DNA from: Betaproteobacteria bacterium
GTDB lineage: Bacteria; Pseudomonadota; Gammaproteobacteria; Burkholderiales; Casimicrobiaceae
NCBI GenBank assembly: GCA_016192065.1
Contig: JACPUX010000077.1
Coordinates: 90,639 to 154,638 of the forward strand
Direction of reading: 5' to 3'
Length of the DNA: 64,000 nt
Under the pieces are notes generated by a model that had not been told where the DNA came from, ran no database searches, and worked only from the letters and a program-made list of their open reading frames with translations. How positions within the stretch are numbered: the stretch's first letter is position 1; each line of letters begins with the position of its first letter. A program made the translations under genes and the position numbers. Shown in pieces: positions 9,347 to 17,742 of the stretch.

Positions 9347-9375
9347 TTGACATCGCCCCGCGACGGCATTATTCT
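9347..9375 (+). promoter_or_regulatory. Predicted sigma-70 promoter of boxR-boxCBA
   Basis: A perfect -35 TTGACA (9347-9352) is followed after exactly 17 bp by TATTCT (9370-9375), four of six matches to the -10 consensus. The -10 is entirely inside operator box c, which is a typical arrangement for repression by steric block. Confidence 0.6.
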
Positions 9376-9378
9376 GCA
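9365..9378 (+). promoter_or_regulatory. BoxR/BzdR-type operator box c
   Basis: The sequence GGCATTATTCTGCA has a perfect right half-site and one mismatch in the left. It overlaps the -10 of the predicted rightward promoter, so a bound repressor would block RNA polymerase. Confidence 0.65.
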
Positions 9379-9396
9379 CCCGCCTATTTCCAAAAA

Positions 9397-9410
9397 GGCA
9401 TTTTGCTGCA
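9397..9410 (+). promoter_or_regulatory. BoxR/BzdR-type operator box d
   Basis: The sequence GGCATTTTGCTGCA has the same N6 as box a. It ends one base before the boxR ATG at 9412, so it would act as a roadblock immediately downstream of the promoter and implies autoregulation of boxR. Confidence 0.6.
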
Positions 9411-9411
9411 T

Positions 9412-10302
9412 ATGCCCACCGCCATCAAGCAAACCCTTTCCAGCCCTTACGCCGCTCCCGAGGAGACGCAGTTTCTCGCGCAACTGGGGCGTCGGGTACG
9501 CGAGGCGCGGGACCGGCGCGGCCTTTCACGCAAGCTCACCGCCCGCGAGGCGGGCGTGTCGGAACGTCACCTCGCCAGCCTGGAGGCGGGCGAAGGCAAT
9601 ATCTCGATCGCGCTCCTGCGGCGCATCGCCCTCGCGCTCAACGCCCCCCTGTCCGACTGGTTCGCACCCGAAGGTGAAGATTCAGTGGAGCGGCGCCTGA
9701 TCCGCCGCTTCTTGGAGCGATTACCTCAGCACCGTTTGGAAGAGATCGTGTTTCGCCTGATGCGCGAATTCGGCCAGGAGGAGGCCGCGCGCAAGAAACG
9801 GATCGTGCTGCTGGGTTTGCGCGGCGCCGGCAAAACCACCCTGGGCACGCGCCTGGCGCGGGAATCGGGCCTGCCTTTCGTGGAGTTGGATCGCGAGATC
9901 GAAAGCGAAACCGGCATGCCCACCAGCGAGATCTTCTCCCTCTATGGCCAGGCGGGTTATCGCCGGGTCGAGCGGCGTTGTCTGGAGCGCATCCTGAAGG
10001 AACGCGACCGCGCCGTGCTCTGCGTCGGCGGCGGGATCGTCGCGCAACCCGAGACGTTTGATTTCCTGCTCTCGCATTGCTACACCATCTGGCTGCGCGC
10101 CACCCCCGAGGAACACATGGCGCGCGTGGTCGCGCAGGGCGATCTGCGCCCCATGGCCGGGAACGATGAAGCCATGGAGGACCTGCGCCAAATCCTGGAA
10201 GCACGCTACCCACTCTACAACAAGGCGGATCAGGTGCTCGACACCTCCGGCCGGAGCGTCGAGCAAAGTTTCCAGGAACTTCAAGAACTGCTGCCCATTT
10301 GA
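9412..10302 (+). CDS. boxR: BoxR, benzoyl-CoA-responsive transcriptional repressor
   Basis: A 296-residue BzdR/BoxR-type regulator. Residues 22-85 form an XRE-type helix-turn-helix (TAREAGVSERHLASLEAG). Residues 130-290 form a shikimate-kinase-like domain with Walker A GLRGAGKTT at 135-143 and the segment CVGGGIV. In this family the kinase-like domain senses benzoyl-CoA and releases the repressor from TGCA-N6-TGCA operators; four such sites lie just upstream. The ATG at 9412 is used, but an in-frame TTG at 9403 has AAAAAGG four bases upstream and could be the true start. boxC follows after 10 nt. Confidence 0.93.
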   Translation: MPTAIKQTLSSPYAAPEETQFLAQLGRRVREARDRRGLSRKLTAREAGVSERHLASLEAGEGNISIALLRRIALALNAPLSDWFAPEGEDSVERRLIRRFLERLPQHRLEEIVFRLMREFGQEEAARKKRIVLLGLRGAGKTTLGTRLARESGLPFVELDREIESETGMPTSEIFSLYGQAGYRRVERRCLERILKERDRAVLCVGGGIVAQPETFDFLLSHCYTIWLRATPEEHMARVVAQGDLRPMAGNDEAMEDLRQILEARYPLYNKADQVLDTSGRSVEQSFQELQELLPI

Positions 10303-10312
10303 GGGAATTGTC

Positions 10313-11983
10313 GTGACCACCACTACGAGCACCACCGCTGCCTCCGCCCCGGTTGATTACCAGACCGAACCTTCTCGCTATCGTCACTGGAAGCTCAAGG
10401 TGGAAGGCCGCATCGCGACCCTGTTGCTGGATATCGACGAGGGCGCCGGCATCCGCCCCGGCTACAGTCTGAAGCTCAACTCCTACGACCTGGGCGTGGA
10501 TATCGAACTGGCCGACGCGGTGCAGCGCATCCGCTTCGAACACCCGCAAGTGGGTTGCGTGGTGATCACCAGCGCCAAACCACGCACCTTTTGCTCTGGC
10601 GCCAACATTTACATGCTGGGATTATCCTCGCACGCCTGGAAAGTGAATTTCTGCAAATTCACCAACGAGACCCGCAATGGTCTCGAGGACTCCTCGCGTC
10701 ACTCGGGCCTGAAGTTCCTCGCCGCGCTCAATGGCGCCACCGCCGGCGGAGGCTACGAGTTGGCCCTGGCCTGTGACGAAATCCTGCTCATCGACGACCG
10801 CAGCTCCGCCGTGAGCCTGCCCGAAGTGCCGCTGTTGGGCGTGCTGCCCGGCACCGGAGGGCTCACCCGCCTCACTGACAAGCGCCGCGTGCGACGCGAT
10901 CACGCCGACCTGCTGTGCACCACCGTCGAGGGTGTGCGCGGCGAAAGAGCCCAGGCCTGGCGCCTGGTCGATGGTCTGGCCAAACCGCAGCAATTCGCTG
11001 CCGCGGTGGCGGCGCGGGCCGAGCAACTGGCGGCCACCTCGACGCGCCCAAGTGAAGCGCGTGGAGTCGCGCTCGCCCCGCTCGAACGCCGCATCGATGA
11101 GAACGGGTACCACTACCGACACGTCGACGTGAGCATCGATCGCGCCGCGCGCAGCGCCACCCTGCGCCTGCGCGCCCCGCTGGCGACACCGCCGCAAAGT
11201 CTTGCGGGCATCCTTGCCGAGGCGAGCGATTGGTGGCCCCTGGCGATGGCGCGCGAACTCGACGATGCCATCCTCAACCTGCGCACCCGCGAGCCAGAAA
11301 TTGGCCTCTGGCTCCTGAAAGCGACTGGGGATGCCGGCCAGGTACTGGCCGTGGATCAAAGCCTCGCCGCACACGCCGAACACTGGCTGGTGCGAGAAAC
11401 CGTGGGGCTCCTGCGCCGAACCCTGGCGCGGCTCGACGTGACTTCCCGCTCCATGTTCGCGCTGCTCGAGCCCGATTCCTGTTTCGCCGGCACGTTGCTG
11501 GAACTGGCGCTAGCCGCTGACCGCAGCTACGCCTTGCGCGGCGAGGCGGGCCGCGGCGCGATCCAGCTCTCGGCGCAGAACTTCGGCGCCTACCCCATGG
11601 TGAACGGCCAGACGCGGCTCGCCGCTCGCTGCTACCAGGACCCCGCGCAATTGGCGGCTTGGCGCGCCCGCCTGCTGGAGCGGCTGGACGCGGCAAGCGC
11701 CGAGGCTCTGGGCCTCATCACGGCGGCGCCCGATGAAATCGACTGGGACGAGGAAATCCGCATCGCCTGCGAAGAACGCACCAGTCTGTCGCCCGACGCG
11801 CTAACCGGGATGGAAGCGAACCTGCGCTTCGGTCCGGGGGAGACCATGGAAAGCCGCGTCTTCAGTCGCCTCTCTGCCTGGCAGAACTGGATTTTCATTC
11901 GCCCCAACGCCACCGGCGAACGCGGCGCGCTGTCGGTCTATGGCAGCGGCAACCGGCCGCAATTCGACCGGGCGCGGGTGTAG
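10313..11983 (+). CDS. boxC: 2,3-Epoxybenzoyl-CoA dihydrolase BoxC
   Basis: A 556-residue two-domain crotonase-superfamily enzyme that hydrolytically opens the ring of 2,3-epoxybenzoyl-CoA to 3,4-dehydroadipyl-CoA semialdehyde and formate (EC 4.1.2.44). The N-terminal crotonase domain shows PRTFCSGANIYMLG near residue 85 and the oxyanion-hole region NGATAGGGYELALACDE near 145. Start is the GTG at 10313 (reading VTTTTSTTAAS), 10 nt after boxR; GAGGGAA precedes it. Length matches known BoxC proteins. It is co-transcribed with boxB and boxA. Confidence 0.96.
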   Translation: MTTTTSTTAASAPVDYQTEPSRYRHWKLKVEGRIATLLLDIDEGAGIRPGYSLKLNSYDLGVDIELADAVQRIRFEHPQVGCVVITSAKPRTFCSGANIYMLGLSSHAWKVNFCKFTNETRNGLEDSSRHSGLKFLAALNGATAGGGYELALACDEILLIDDRSSAVSLPEVPLLGVLPGTGGLTRLTDKRRVRRDHADLLCTTVEGVRGERAQAWRLVDGLAKPQQFAAAVAARAEQLAATSTRPSEARGVALAPLERRIDENGYHYRHVDVSIDRAARSATLRLRAPLATPPQSLAGILAEASDWWPLAMARELDDAILNLRTREPEIGLWLLKATGDAGQVLAVDQSLAAHAEHWLVRETVGLLRRTLARLDVTSRSMFALLEPDSCFAGTLLELALAADRSYALRGEAGRGAIQLSAQNFGAYPMVNGQTRLAARCYQDPAQLAAWRARLLERLDAASAEALGLITAAPDEIDWDEEIRIACEERTSLSPDALTGMEANLRFGPGETMESRVFSRLSAWQNWIFIRPNATGERGALSVYGSGNRPQFDRARV

Positions 11984-12094
11984 CTTCAGGCGCGCCGAGG
12001 CGCCCTGCGAGCGTGGGCTTGAGCGCCATGACCGGAGCCCCCACGCGCATGCCAGTATCCCGGAACACCTTTGCCGATACCTCAAGGAACCCTC

Positions 12095-13516
12095 ATGATC
12101 GACTACAGCGAAAAGATCCCCAACAACGTCAACCTCGCCCAAGACCGCACGCTGCAGCGCGCGCTGGAACACTGGCAACCCAACTACCTGCAATGGTGGC
12201 GCGACATGGGCCCCGATGGCAGCCAGGATTTCGAGGTGTACCTGCGCACGGCGGTGAGCGTCGATCCTTCCGGCTGGGCCCATTTCGACCACGTGCGCAT
12301 GCCCGATTATCGCTGGGGCATTTTCCTGGTGCCTCAGGATGCCACGCGGCGCATCCATTTCGGCGAACACTTGGGCGAACCGGCGTGGCAGGAGGTGCCG
12401 GGTGAACATCGCGCCAATCTTCGGCGCATTATCGTCACTCAGGGCGACACCGAACCCGCCTCGGTGGAACAGCAGCGCCACCTCGGACTCACCTGTCCCT
12501 CGCTCTATGATTTGCGCAATCTCTTCCAGGTCAACGTGGAGGAAGGACGCCACCTCTGGGCCATGGTTTACCTCCTGCACCGCCACTTCGGCCGCGACGG
12601 ACGCGAGGAAGCCGAAGCGCTCTTGGCGCGTCGTTCGGGCGACCCCGACAACCCTCGCATCCTGGGCGCCTTCAACGAGCGCACCCCGGACTGGCTGGCG
12701 TTCTTCATGTTCACCTACTTCACCGACCGCGACGGCAAGTACCAGCTCTGCGCCCTGGCGGAGTCGGCGTTTGACCCGCTGGCGCGAAGCTGCCGCTTCA
12801 TGCTGACCGAAGAAGCGCACCACATGTTCGTGGGCGAATCGGGCGTCGCCCGGATCTTGCAGCGCACTTGCGAAAAAATGAACCAACTGAAGACCGACGA
12901 CCCGGCGAAGCTGCGCGCCGCCGGCGTGATCGATCTGCCGACCGTGCAGCGTTACCTCAATTTTCATTTCAGCGTCACCCTCGATCTGTTCGGCGCCGAC
13001 CAATCGTCCAACGCCGCCCTCTACTATTCGAGCGGGCTCAAGGGCCGCTATGAAGAGGGCAAGCGCGGCGACGACCACCGGCTCAAGAACGACCGCTACA
13101 CCGTACTCGGGGTGCGCGAAGGCCAGCTGGCGACCGCGGAAGTGCCCATGCTCAACGCCTTGAACGAAGTCTTGCGCGACGATTACATCAAGGACTCCAT
13201 GAGCGGAGTGGAACGCTGGAACAAAGTCATTGAGAAGGCCGGCATCGGGTTCCGCCTGGCCGTGCCGCACAAGGCTTTTCACCGCAAGATCGGCACCTTC
13301 GCCGAACTTTGCGTCGCCCCTAACGGCGAAGTGGTGAACCGCGCCACCTGGGACGCCAACGAGTCGCGCTGGCTGCCTTCGGCGGAAGACCGCGCCTTTG
13401 TCGCCTCGCTCATGGGCCGGGTGGTCGCGCCGGGGCAATTCGCCAACTGGATTGCGCCACCGGCGCGGGGCATCAATAGTCAGCCGGTCGATTTCGAATA
13501 CGTACGGTTCAACTGA
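12095..13516 (+). CDS. boxB: Benzoyl-CoA 2,3-epoxidase, diiron oxygenase subunit BoxB
   Basis: A 473-residue class I diiron monooxygenase subunit that, with BoxA as reductase, converts benzoyl-CoA to the 2,3-epoxide (EC 1.14.13.208). The six expected iron ligands are all present: E120, E150 and H153 (EEGRH), D211, E240 and H243 (EEAHH), in the spacing known for Azoarcus evansii BoxB. The ATG at 12095 is preceded by AAGGAA; an upstream TTG at 12071 is unlikely to be the start. A 111-nt gap separates it from boxC and a 214-nt gap from boxA. Confidence 0.97.
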   Translation: MIDYSEKIPNNVNLAQDRTLQRALEHWQPNYLQWWRDMGPDGSQDFEVYLRTAVSVDPSGWAHFDHVRMPDYRWGIFLVPQDATRRIHFGEHLGEPAWQEVPGEHRANLRRIIVTQGDTEPASVEQQRHLGLTCPSLYDLRNLFQVNVEEGRHLWAMVYLLHRHFGRDGREEAEALLARRSGDPDNPRILGAFNERTPDWLAFFMFTYFTDRDGKYQLCALAESAFDPLARSCRFMLTEEAHHMFVGESGVARILQRTCEKMNQLKTDDPAKLRAAGVIDLPTVQRYLNFHFSVTLDLFGADQSSNAALYYSSGLKGRYEEGKRGDDHRLKNDRYTVLGVREGQLATAEVPMLNALNEVLRDDYIKDSMSGVERWNKVIEKAGIGFRLAVPHKAFHRKIGTFAELCVAPNGEVVNRATWDANESRWLPSAEDRAFVASLMGRVVAPGQFANWIAPPARGINSQPVDFEYVRFN

Positions 13517-13551
13517 CACGTGCCTTACTATTACGCATGAGCGCACAAGCC

Positions 13552-13626
13552 GAGCACCGGAGCAGGCACTGCCCGCGAACCACCGCAATCACCCGCTTCC
13601 TGGGCAAGGGGGTGGCGCCAAGACGC
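13552..13626 (+). repeat. Degenerate copy of a dispersed repeat between boxB and boxA
   Basis: The core at 13552-13583 matches 28 of 32 positions of the tandem unit at 63752-64000 (GCACCGGAGC and GCCCGCGAACCAC are shared). Similarity continues less well through GGGGGTGG near 13618. The repeat fills much of the boxB-boxA gap, which holds no gene. It looks like an old insertion of a non-coding repeat inside the box operon. Confidence 0.6.
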
Positions 13627-13730
13627 CCGTGCCTCGGAACATGCGCGGTGAAGGCGCCGCGTGTGTTCCGGCTTCGCTGCGCAACTGCGCTGGCAAAGGT
13701 CCCACGCCCGGCCGGGGGGAAGGCACTACC

Positions 13731-14969
13731 GTGAACACCCCGATATCGCCGTCGCAAGTCGTCCGCCAGCACCTCATCGATCCCGAGGTCTGCATCCGCT
13801 GCAACACCTGCGAGGAGACCTGCCCGATCAAGGCGATCTCGCATGACGAGCGCAACTACGTGGTCGATTTTTCGGTGTGCGAGAACTGCCTGGCCTGTAT
13901 TCCGCCCTGCCCCACCGGCGCCATTGACTCGTGGCGCAACGTACTGCCGGCCAAGCCCTACACCGTCAACGAACAGCTCACCTGGGACGCCCTGCCGGCC
14001 CAGACCGAACTCGACCGCCGCCAGCCCGGCGCGGATGGCGCCCTGCCCGAGGATGTCGCGGCGCTCGCCGAAGTGGCTAGTGCCGCCGAACACGGACAAG
14101 CGCGTCCGCCCTGGTCGGCGGCACACCCCTACAGCAATCTCTACAGCCCGGAGCACGCCGCCATCGCCACGGTGGCAGGAAATCACCGGCTGACCCCGGA
14201 GGGCGCGAGCACGGAAGTCCGCCACATCGTGCTCGACTTCGGCCACATCCCTTTTCCGGTGCTCGAAGGCCAGGCTCTGGGCATCATTCCACCCGGCGTA
14301 GATGAAACCGGGCGCCCGTTTCATCCGCGCATGTATTCGGTGGCCAGCCCGCGGGAAGGGGAACGGCCGCATTACAACAATCTCGCGCTGACGGTGAAGC
14401 GCGTCACCCACGACCGCCACGGCCAGCCGGTGCGGGGCATGGCTTCCAACTACGTGTGCGACCTGAAGAAGGGCGACCAAGTCAAAGTGGTCGGCCCCTA
14501 TGGCACCACCTTTCTCATGCCCAATCATCCGGGTTCGTCGATCCTGATGATCTGCACCGGCACCGGCTCGGCGCCCATGCGCGCCATGACCGAGCGGCGC
14601 CGCAGGCGCATGGCGCTGAAGGAAGGCGGCGAACTGGCGCTGTTCTTCGGCGCCCGTTCGCAAGCCGAATTGCCCTACTTCGGCCCCCTGATGAAACTCC
14701 CCAAGAGCTTCATCGACGTCAACCTCGCCTTTTCGCGCGAGCCCGGACTACCCAGGCGCTATGTGCAAGACCTCCTGCGCGAGCAGGGCGAGAAAGTCTG
14801 GCGGCTCTTGAATGACGACAACTGCTACGTGTTTCTTTGCGGCCACAAAGGCATGGAGGAAGGAGTGATCGCTGTGTTCGAGGAACTGGCGAAAGCGCGC
14901 GGCGGCGACTGGCCGACCTTACGCCGTGAACTCCTGGCCGAAGGCCGCCTGCACCTGGAAACCTACTAG
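13731..14969 (+). CDS. boxA: Benzoyl-CoA 2,3-epoxidase, NADPH reductase subunit BoxA
   Basis: A 412-residue flavin/iron-sulfur reductase that passes electrons from NADPH to BoxB. The N-terminal ferredoxin domain has two [4Fe-4S] motifs, [13 protein letters not shown] and [16 protein letters not shown]. The C-terminal two thirds are a ferredoxin-NADP-reductase module with the FAD-binding RMYSVASP and the NADP-binding CTGTGSAPM. The protein ends in ETY, typical of this reductase fold. The GTG at 13731 is the likely start, with a G-rich Shine-Dalgarno (GGGGGGAAGG) about 10 nt upstream. Upstream in-frame residues are low-complexity readthrough of the repeat-derived gap. Confidence 0.95.
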   Translation: MNTPISPSQVVRQHLIDPEVCIRCNTCEETCPIKAISHDERNYVVDFSVCENCLACIPPCPTGAIDSWRNVLPAKPYTVNEQLTWDALPAQTELDRRQPGADGALPEDVAALAEVASAAEHGQARPPWSAAHPYSNLYSPEHAAIATVAGNHRLTPEGASTEVRHIVLDFGHIPFPVLEGQALGIIPPGVDETGRPFHPRMYSVASPREGERPHYNNLALTVKRVTHDRHGQPVRGMASNYVCDLKKGDQVKVVGPYGTTFLMPNHPGSSILMICTGTGSAPMRAMTERRRRRMALKEGGELALFFGARSQAELPYFGPLMKLPKSFIDVNLAFSREPGLPRRYVQDLLREQGEKVWRLLNDDNCYVFLCGHKGMEEGVIAVFEELAKARGGDWPTLRRELLAEGRLHLETY

Positions 14970-14971
14970 AT

Positions 14972-15547
14972 ATGCCCGGCGCCACCCTGAAAATTCTGCG
15001 CGACGAACACCTGGCCATTGCCACCGTGCTCTATACCCTGCGCTACCTGGTGCAACATGAAGACGGAGAGGATCAGGCACCGCGCTTCCCGGTGCTGCAC
15101 GCCATCGTCGATTACATCGTCTCCTACCCCGACCGCTGGCATCACCCCAAGGAAGAGACCCAACTCTTTCGCTGTCTGCGGCTGCGCACGCAAGAGGCCG
15201 ACGCGCTGATCGCCGACTTGGAACTCGAACATTGCGCCGGCTACAACATGATCGAGGACTTGCGCGACAAGCTCCAGGCACTGGAGCGCGGCGAAGCCGG
15301 CGCCAGGGAAAAATTCCGCGACGCCGCCCTGCGCTATGCCCAGTTCGAATGGTCGCACCTGCGCCGCGAAGAAGACCTGCTCTTTCCCCTGGCCGAGGAA
15401 TATCTCCAAGCCGAGGACTGGGCCAGCATCCACAAAGCCTTCCGCGAAAACGACAACCCGCTCTTCGGGCTCAAGCCACGCGACCACGCCGAGCAGCTTT
15501 ATCAGCGCATTTTGGAGCTGGCTCCGGCGCCGATAGGGCGGCGATGA
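14972..15547 (+). CDS. Hemerythrin HHE-domain protein
   Basis: A 191-residue soluble protein with an HHE-type four-helix hemerythrin domain. Candidate diiron ligands are visible as ILRDEH near residue 10, WHHPKEE near residue 57, an ELEH near 85, and the terminal WSHLRREEDLLFPLAEE. It begins two bases after the boxA stop, so it is almost certainly co-transcribed with the epoxidase. Possible jobs are oxygen sensing or delivery, or protection of the diiron and Fe-S centres of BoxAB. These are inferences from position. Confidence 0.82.
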   Translation: MPGATLKILRDEHLAIATVLYTLRYLVQHEDGEDQAPRFPVLHAIVDYIVSYPDRWHHPKEETQLFRCLRLRTQEADALIADLELEHCAGYNMIEDLRDKLQALERGEAGAREKFRDAALRYAQFEWSHLRREEDLLFPLAEEYLQAEDWASIHKAFRENDNPLFGLKPRDHAEQLYQRILELAPAPIGRR

Positions 15548-15553
15548 TCAGTT

Positions 15554-17341
15554 CTACCCCCCGCCCTGTTTTCCCCAAGAATCCCGCAAGCCCACCGCGC
15601 GGTTAAACACCGGCGCGCCGGGTTGGGAGTCGACGCGATCGGCGACGAAGTAGCCATGGCGCTCAAATTGGAAGCGCTCTTCGGGCTTGGCCTGAGCGAG
15701 CGAAGGTTCGAGGCGGGCCTGGATGACGCGCTTGGCCTCGGGGTTGATCTCACTGCGGAAATCGGCCTCGCCCGCACCGGGCTGGGGAACCAGAAAAAGG
15801 CGGTCATAGAGCCGCACCTCGGCGTGGTAAGCGTGTTTGGCGCTGACCCAATGCAGGTTGCCCTTGACCTTGTAGGTGTCGGCGCCGGGCGTGCCGCTCT
15901 TGGAATCGGGGAAATACTCACAGTGCACCGCCTGGACTCGCCCGGTTTCATCCTTGTCGCAGCCGATACACTTGACCACGTAGGCGTAGCGCAGGCGCAC
16001 GCTGTTGCCGGGATAGAGCCGGAAGAAGCCTTTCACCGGTTCTTCCTGAAAGTCCTCGCGCTCGATCCACAGTTCGCGGGAGAAAGGCAGGGCACGCTTG
16101 CCCAATTCCGGCTGTTGCGGATGGTTCGGCGCGAAGCACTCTTCTTCCCCCGCTTCGGGGTAGTTGTCGATGACGAGCTTGAGCGGGTCGAGGACGCCCA
16201 CGCGGCGTTGGGCGCACTCGTTGAGGTCCTCGCGCATGCAGTCTTCGAGGATGCTGTACTCGATCCAGGAATCGGCCTTCGCCACGCCGATGCGTTCGGC
16301 GAAGAGCCGAAAACCCGCCGCGGTGTAGCCGCGGCGGCGCGCACCAGCCAGAGTGGGCAGGCGCGGGTCATCCCAGCCGGCGACGTGGCCTTCCTGCACC
16401 AGTTCGATGAGCTTGCGCTTGGAGAGCACCACATAGCTGAGCTTCAAGCGCGCGAACTCGTATTGCTGCGGCAGCGGCCGGGCGAGCTTGCCGCAGTCAG
16501 CGAGCCGCGCCAGCAGCCAGTCGTAGAAGGGTCGCTGGTCTTCGAATTCGAGTGTGCAAATGGAATGGGTGACGTTCTCCAGGGCATCTTCGATGGGATG
16601 CGCGAAGGTGTACATGGGGTAAATGCACCAGGTGTTGCCGGTGCGATGATGTTCGGCCTTCCTGATGCGGTAAATCGCCGGGTCGCGCAGGTTGATGTTG
16701 GGCGAGCTCATGTCGACCTTGGCCCGCAACACGTGGCTGCCATCGGCGAATTCGCCGGCGCGCATGCGACGAAAGAGCTCGAGGTTCTCGGTCACACCGC
16801 GGCCGCGAAAGGGGCTGTCCTGCCCGGGTTCGGTGAGGGTGCCGCGGCGTGTACGCATCTCCTCGGCGCTTTGACTATCGACATAGGCGTGGCCGCTTTC
16901 GATCAGGGCCTCGGCGCACTCGTACATCCAGACGAAATAGTCCGAGGCAAAAAAGAGCACCTTGCCGCTTGGCGTCTTCCAGTCGAAACCCAGCCAGCGG
17001 ATCGCCTCGAGTATGGAATCGACGTATTCCTGCTCTTCCTTTTCCGGATTGGTATCGTCGAAGCGCATATGGCAGACGCCGCCGAATTCCTGGGCCAGCC
17101 CGAAATTAAGGCAAATCGACTTGGCGTGACCGATGTGCAGGTAGCCGTTGGGTTCCGGTGGAAAACGGGTGCGGATGGCCGCCGGGTCGGGCGCGCCGGC
17201 CGCCTGCACCGTGGCCGGTCCGGGTTTGCCCGCCCAGCGTCGCGATTGGTACTTACCTGTACGCAGGTCTTCGGCGATAATCTGGCGCAGGAAGTTGGAA
17301 GGCGCGACCGCTTCCGGTTTAGGCACGTTGTTGGAACTCAT
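15554..17341 (-). CDS. glnS: Glutaminyl-tRNA synthetase
   Basis: A 595-residue class I aminoacyl-tRNA synthetase that charges tRNA-Gln. The HIGH motif appears as PNGYLHIGHAKS and the KMSKS region as VVLSKRKL. The anticodon-binding C-terminal half contains the usual FQEEPVKGFFRL and GNLHWVSA. The ATG at 17341 gives MSSNNVPKPEAVAPSNF; no strong Shine-Dalgarno is seen. It converges on the hemerythrin gene with a 6-nt gap. Confidence 0.97.
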   Translation of the reverse strand: MSSNNVPKPEAVAPSNFLRQIIAEDLRTGKYQSRRWAGKPGPATVQAAGAPDPAAIRTRFPPEPNGYLHIGHAKSICLNFGLAQEFGGVCHMRFDDTNPEKEEQEYVDSILEAIRWLGFDWKTPSGKVLFFASDYFVWMYECAEALIESGHAYVDSQSAEEMRTRRGTLTEPGQDSPFRGRGVTENLELFRRMRAGEFADGSHVLRAKVDMSSPNINLRDPAIYRIRKAEHHRTGNTWCIYPMYTFAHPIEDALENVTHSICTLEFEDQRPFYDWLLARLADCGKLARPLPQQYEFARLKLSYVVLSKRKLIELVQEGHVAGWDDPRLPTLAGARRRGYTAAGFRLFAERIGVAKADSWIEYSILEDCMREDLNECAQRRVGVLDPLKLVIDNYPEAGEEECFAPNHPQQPELGKRALPFSRELWIEREDFQEEPVKGFFRLYPGNSVRLRYAYVVKCIGCDKDETGRVQAVHCEYFPDSKSGTPGADTYKVKGNLHWVSAKHAYHAEVRLYDRLFLVPQPGAGEADFRSEINPEAKRVIQARLEPSLAQAKPEERFQFERHGYFVADRVDSQPGAPVFNRAVGLRDSWGKQGGG

Positions 17342-17470
17342 GGCGACGCGATATGGGGCAGGTGGCGAAGCGCTAGATTGTAACTGGCGGGTCTCCCTGG
17401 CGTCATGTTTGATCGTGCGATGGCGGTGCCTGGAGCGTTCCGGCAGGTGACCAGAACGCCCTCGGCGGGG

Positions 17471-17505
17471 TTGTCCACACAATCTGTGGATAATTTTGTG
17501 TACAA
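17471..17505. promoter_or_regulatory. Cluster of three DnaA-box-like sites
   Basis: TTGTCCACA (17471-17479, plus), a perfect TTATCCACA read on the minus strand (17485-17493) and TTGTACACA read on the minus strand (17497-17505) lie within 35 bp. The outer two have one mismatch to TTWTNCACA. An AT-rich stretch follows. There is no dnaA, rpmH or parA nearby, so this is not clearly oriC; control of glnS or xseA by DnaA is an alternative. Confidence 0.5.
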
Positions 17506-17643
17506 GCTGCGAATAGCGTCGCTAAAGCTTCATCCAATCGTCATTTTCCCTAAAACGCCCAAAAATGCGTCGGCATTTTATTACTATATTTCAATGACCT
17601 ACTACGCACTTCCGACGCTCAGGGGCATCCCACAATCGGGGCT

Positions 17644-17658
17644 TGACAATTTTTGTCA
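17644..17658. promoter_or_regulatory. Inverted repeat TGACAA-N3-TTGTCA upstream of xseA
   Basis: The 15-bp element TGACAATTTTTGTCA has perfect 6-bp arms. It contains a TTGACA-like hexamer (17643-17648), so it may be an operator overlapping a -35 element. No good -10 was found at 17 bp spacing. Confidence 0.4.
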
Positions 17659-17700
17659 GTTTGCTTTTTTTGTGGATTTCTCTTTGACGACAGCCCCTTG

Positions 17701-17717
17701 CCATGCCAATGGCATGG
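17701..17717. repeat. 17-bp perfect palindrome upstream of the xseA start
   Basis: CCATGCCAATGGCATGG is perfectly symmetrical around one central base. In mRNA it gives an 8-bp stem with an unrealistically tight loop (7 bp in practice), ending 25 nt before the proposed TTG start. It may be a protein-binding site or a translational element. Confidence 0.45.
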
Positions 17718-17742
17718 CCTGGAAGGGCCGGTGGGAAGCCCT

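Larger units (their letters stand above)
17342..17742. other. Divergent intergenic region between glnS and xseA
   Basis: These 401 bases are distinctly more AT-rich in the middle (about 17480-17700) than the rest of the window. They hold three DnaA-box-like sites, an AT-rich stretch at 17573-17602, a perfect inverted repeat at 17644-17658 and a 17-bp palindrome at 17701-17717. No gene is supported. Confidence 0.7.

Noticed and set aside
11801..13588. Minus-strand open frame of 595 codons opposite boxB
   Set aside because: It is an antisense shadow; boxB has all six diiron ligands and a good ribosome site.
15623..17383. Plus-strand open frame of 586 codons opposite glnS
   Set aside because: It is a shadow of the tRNA synthetase gene and overlaps it almost completely.
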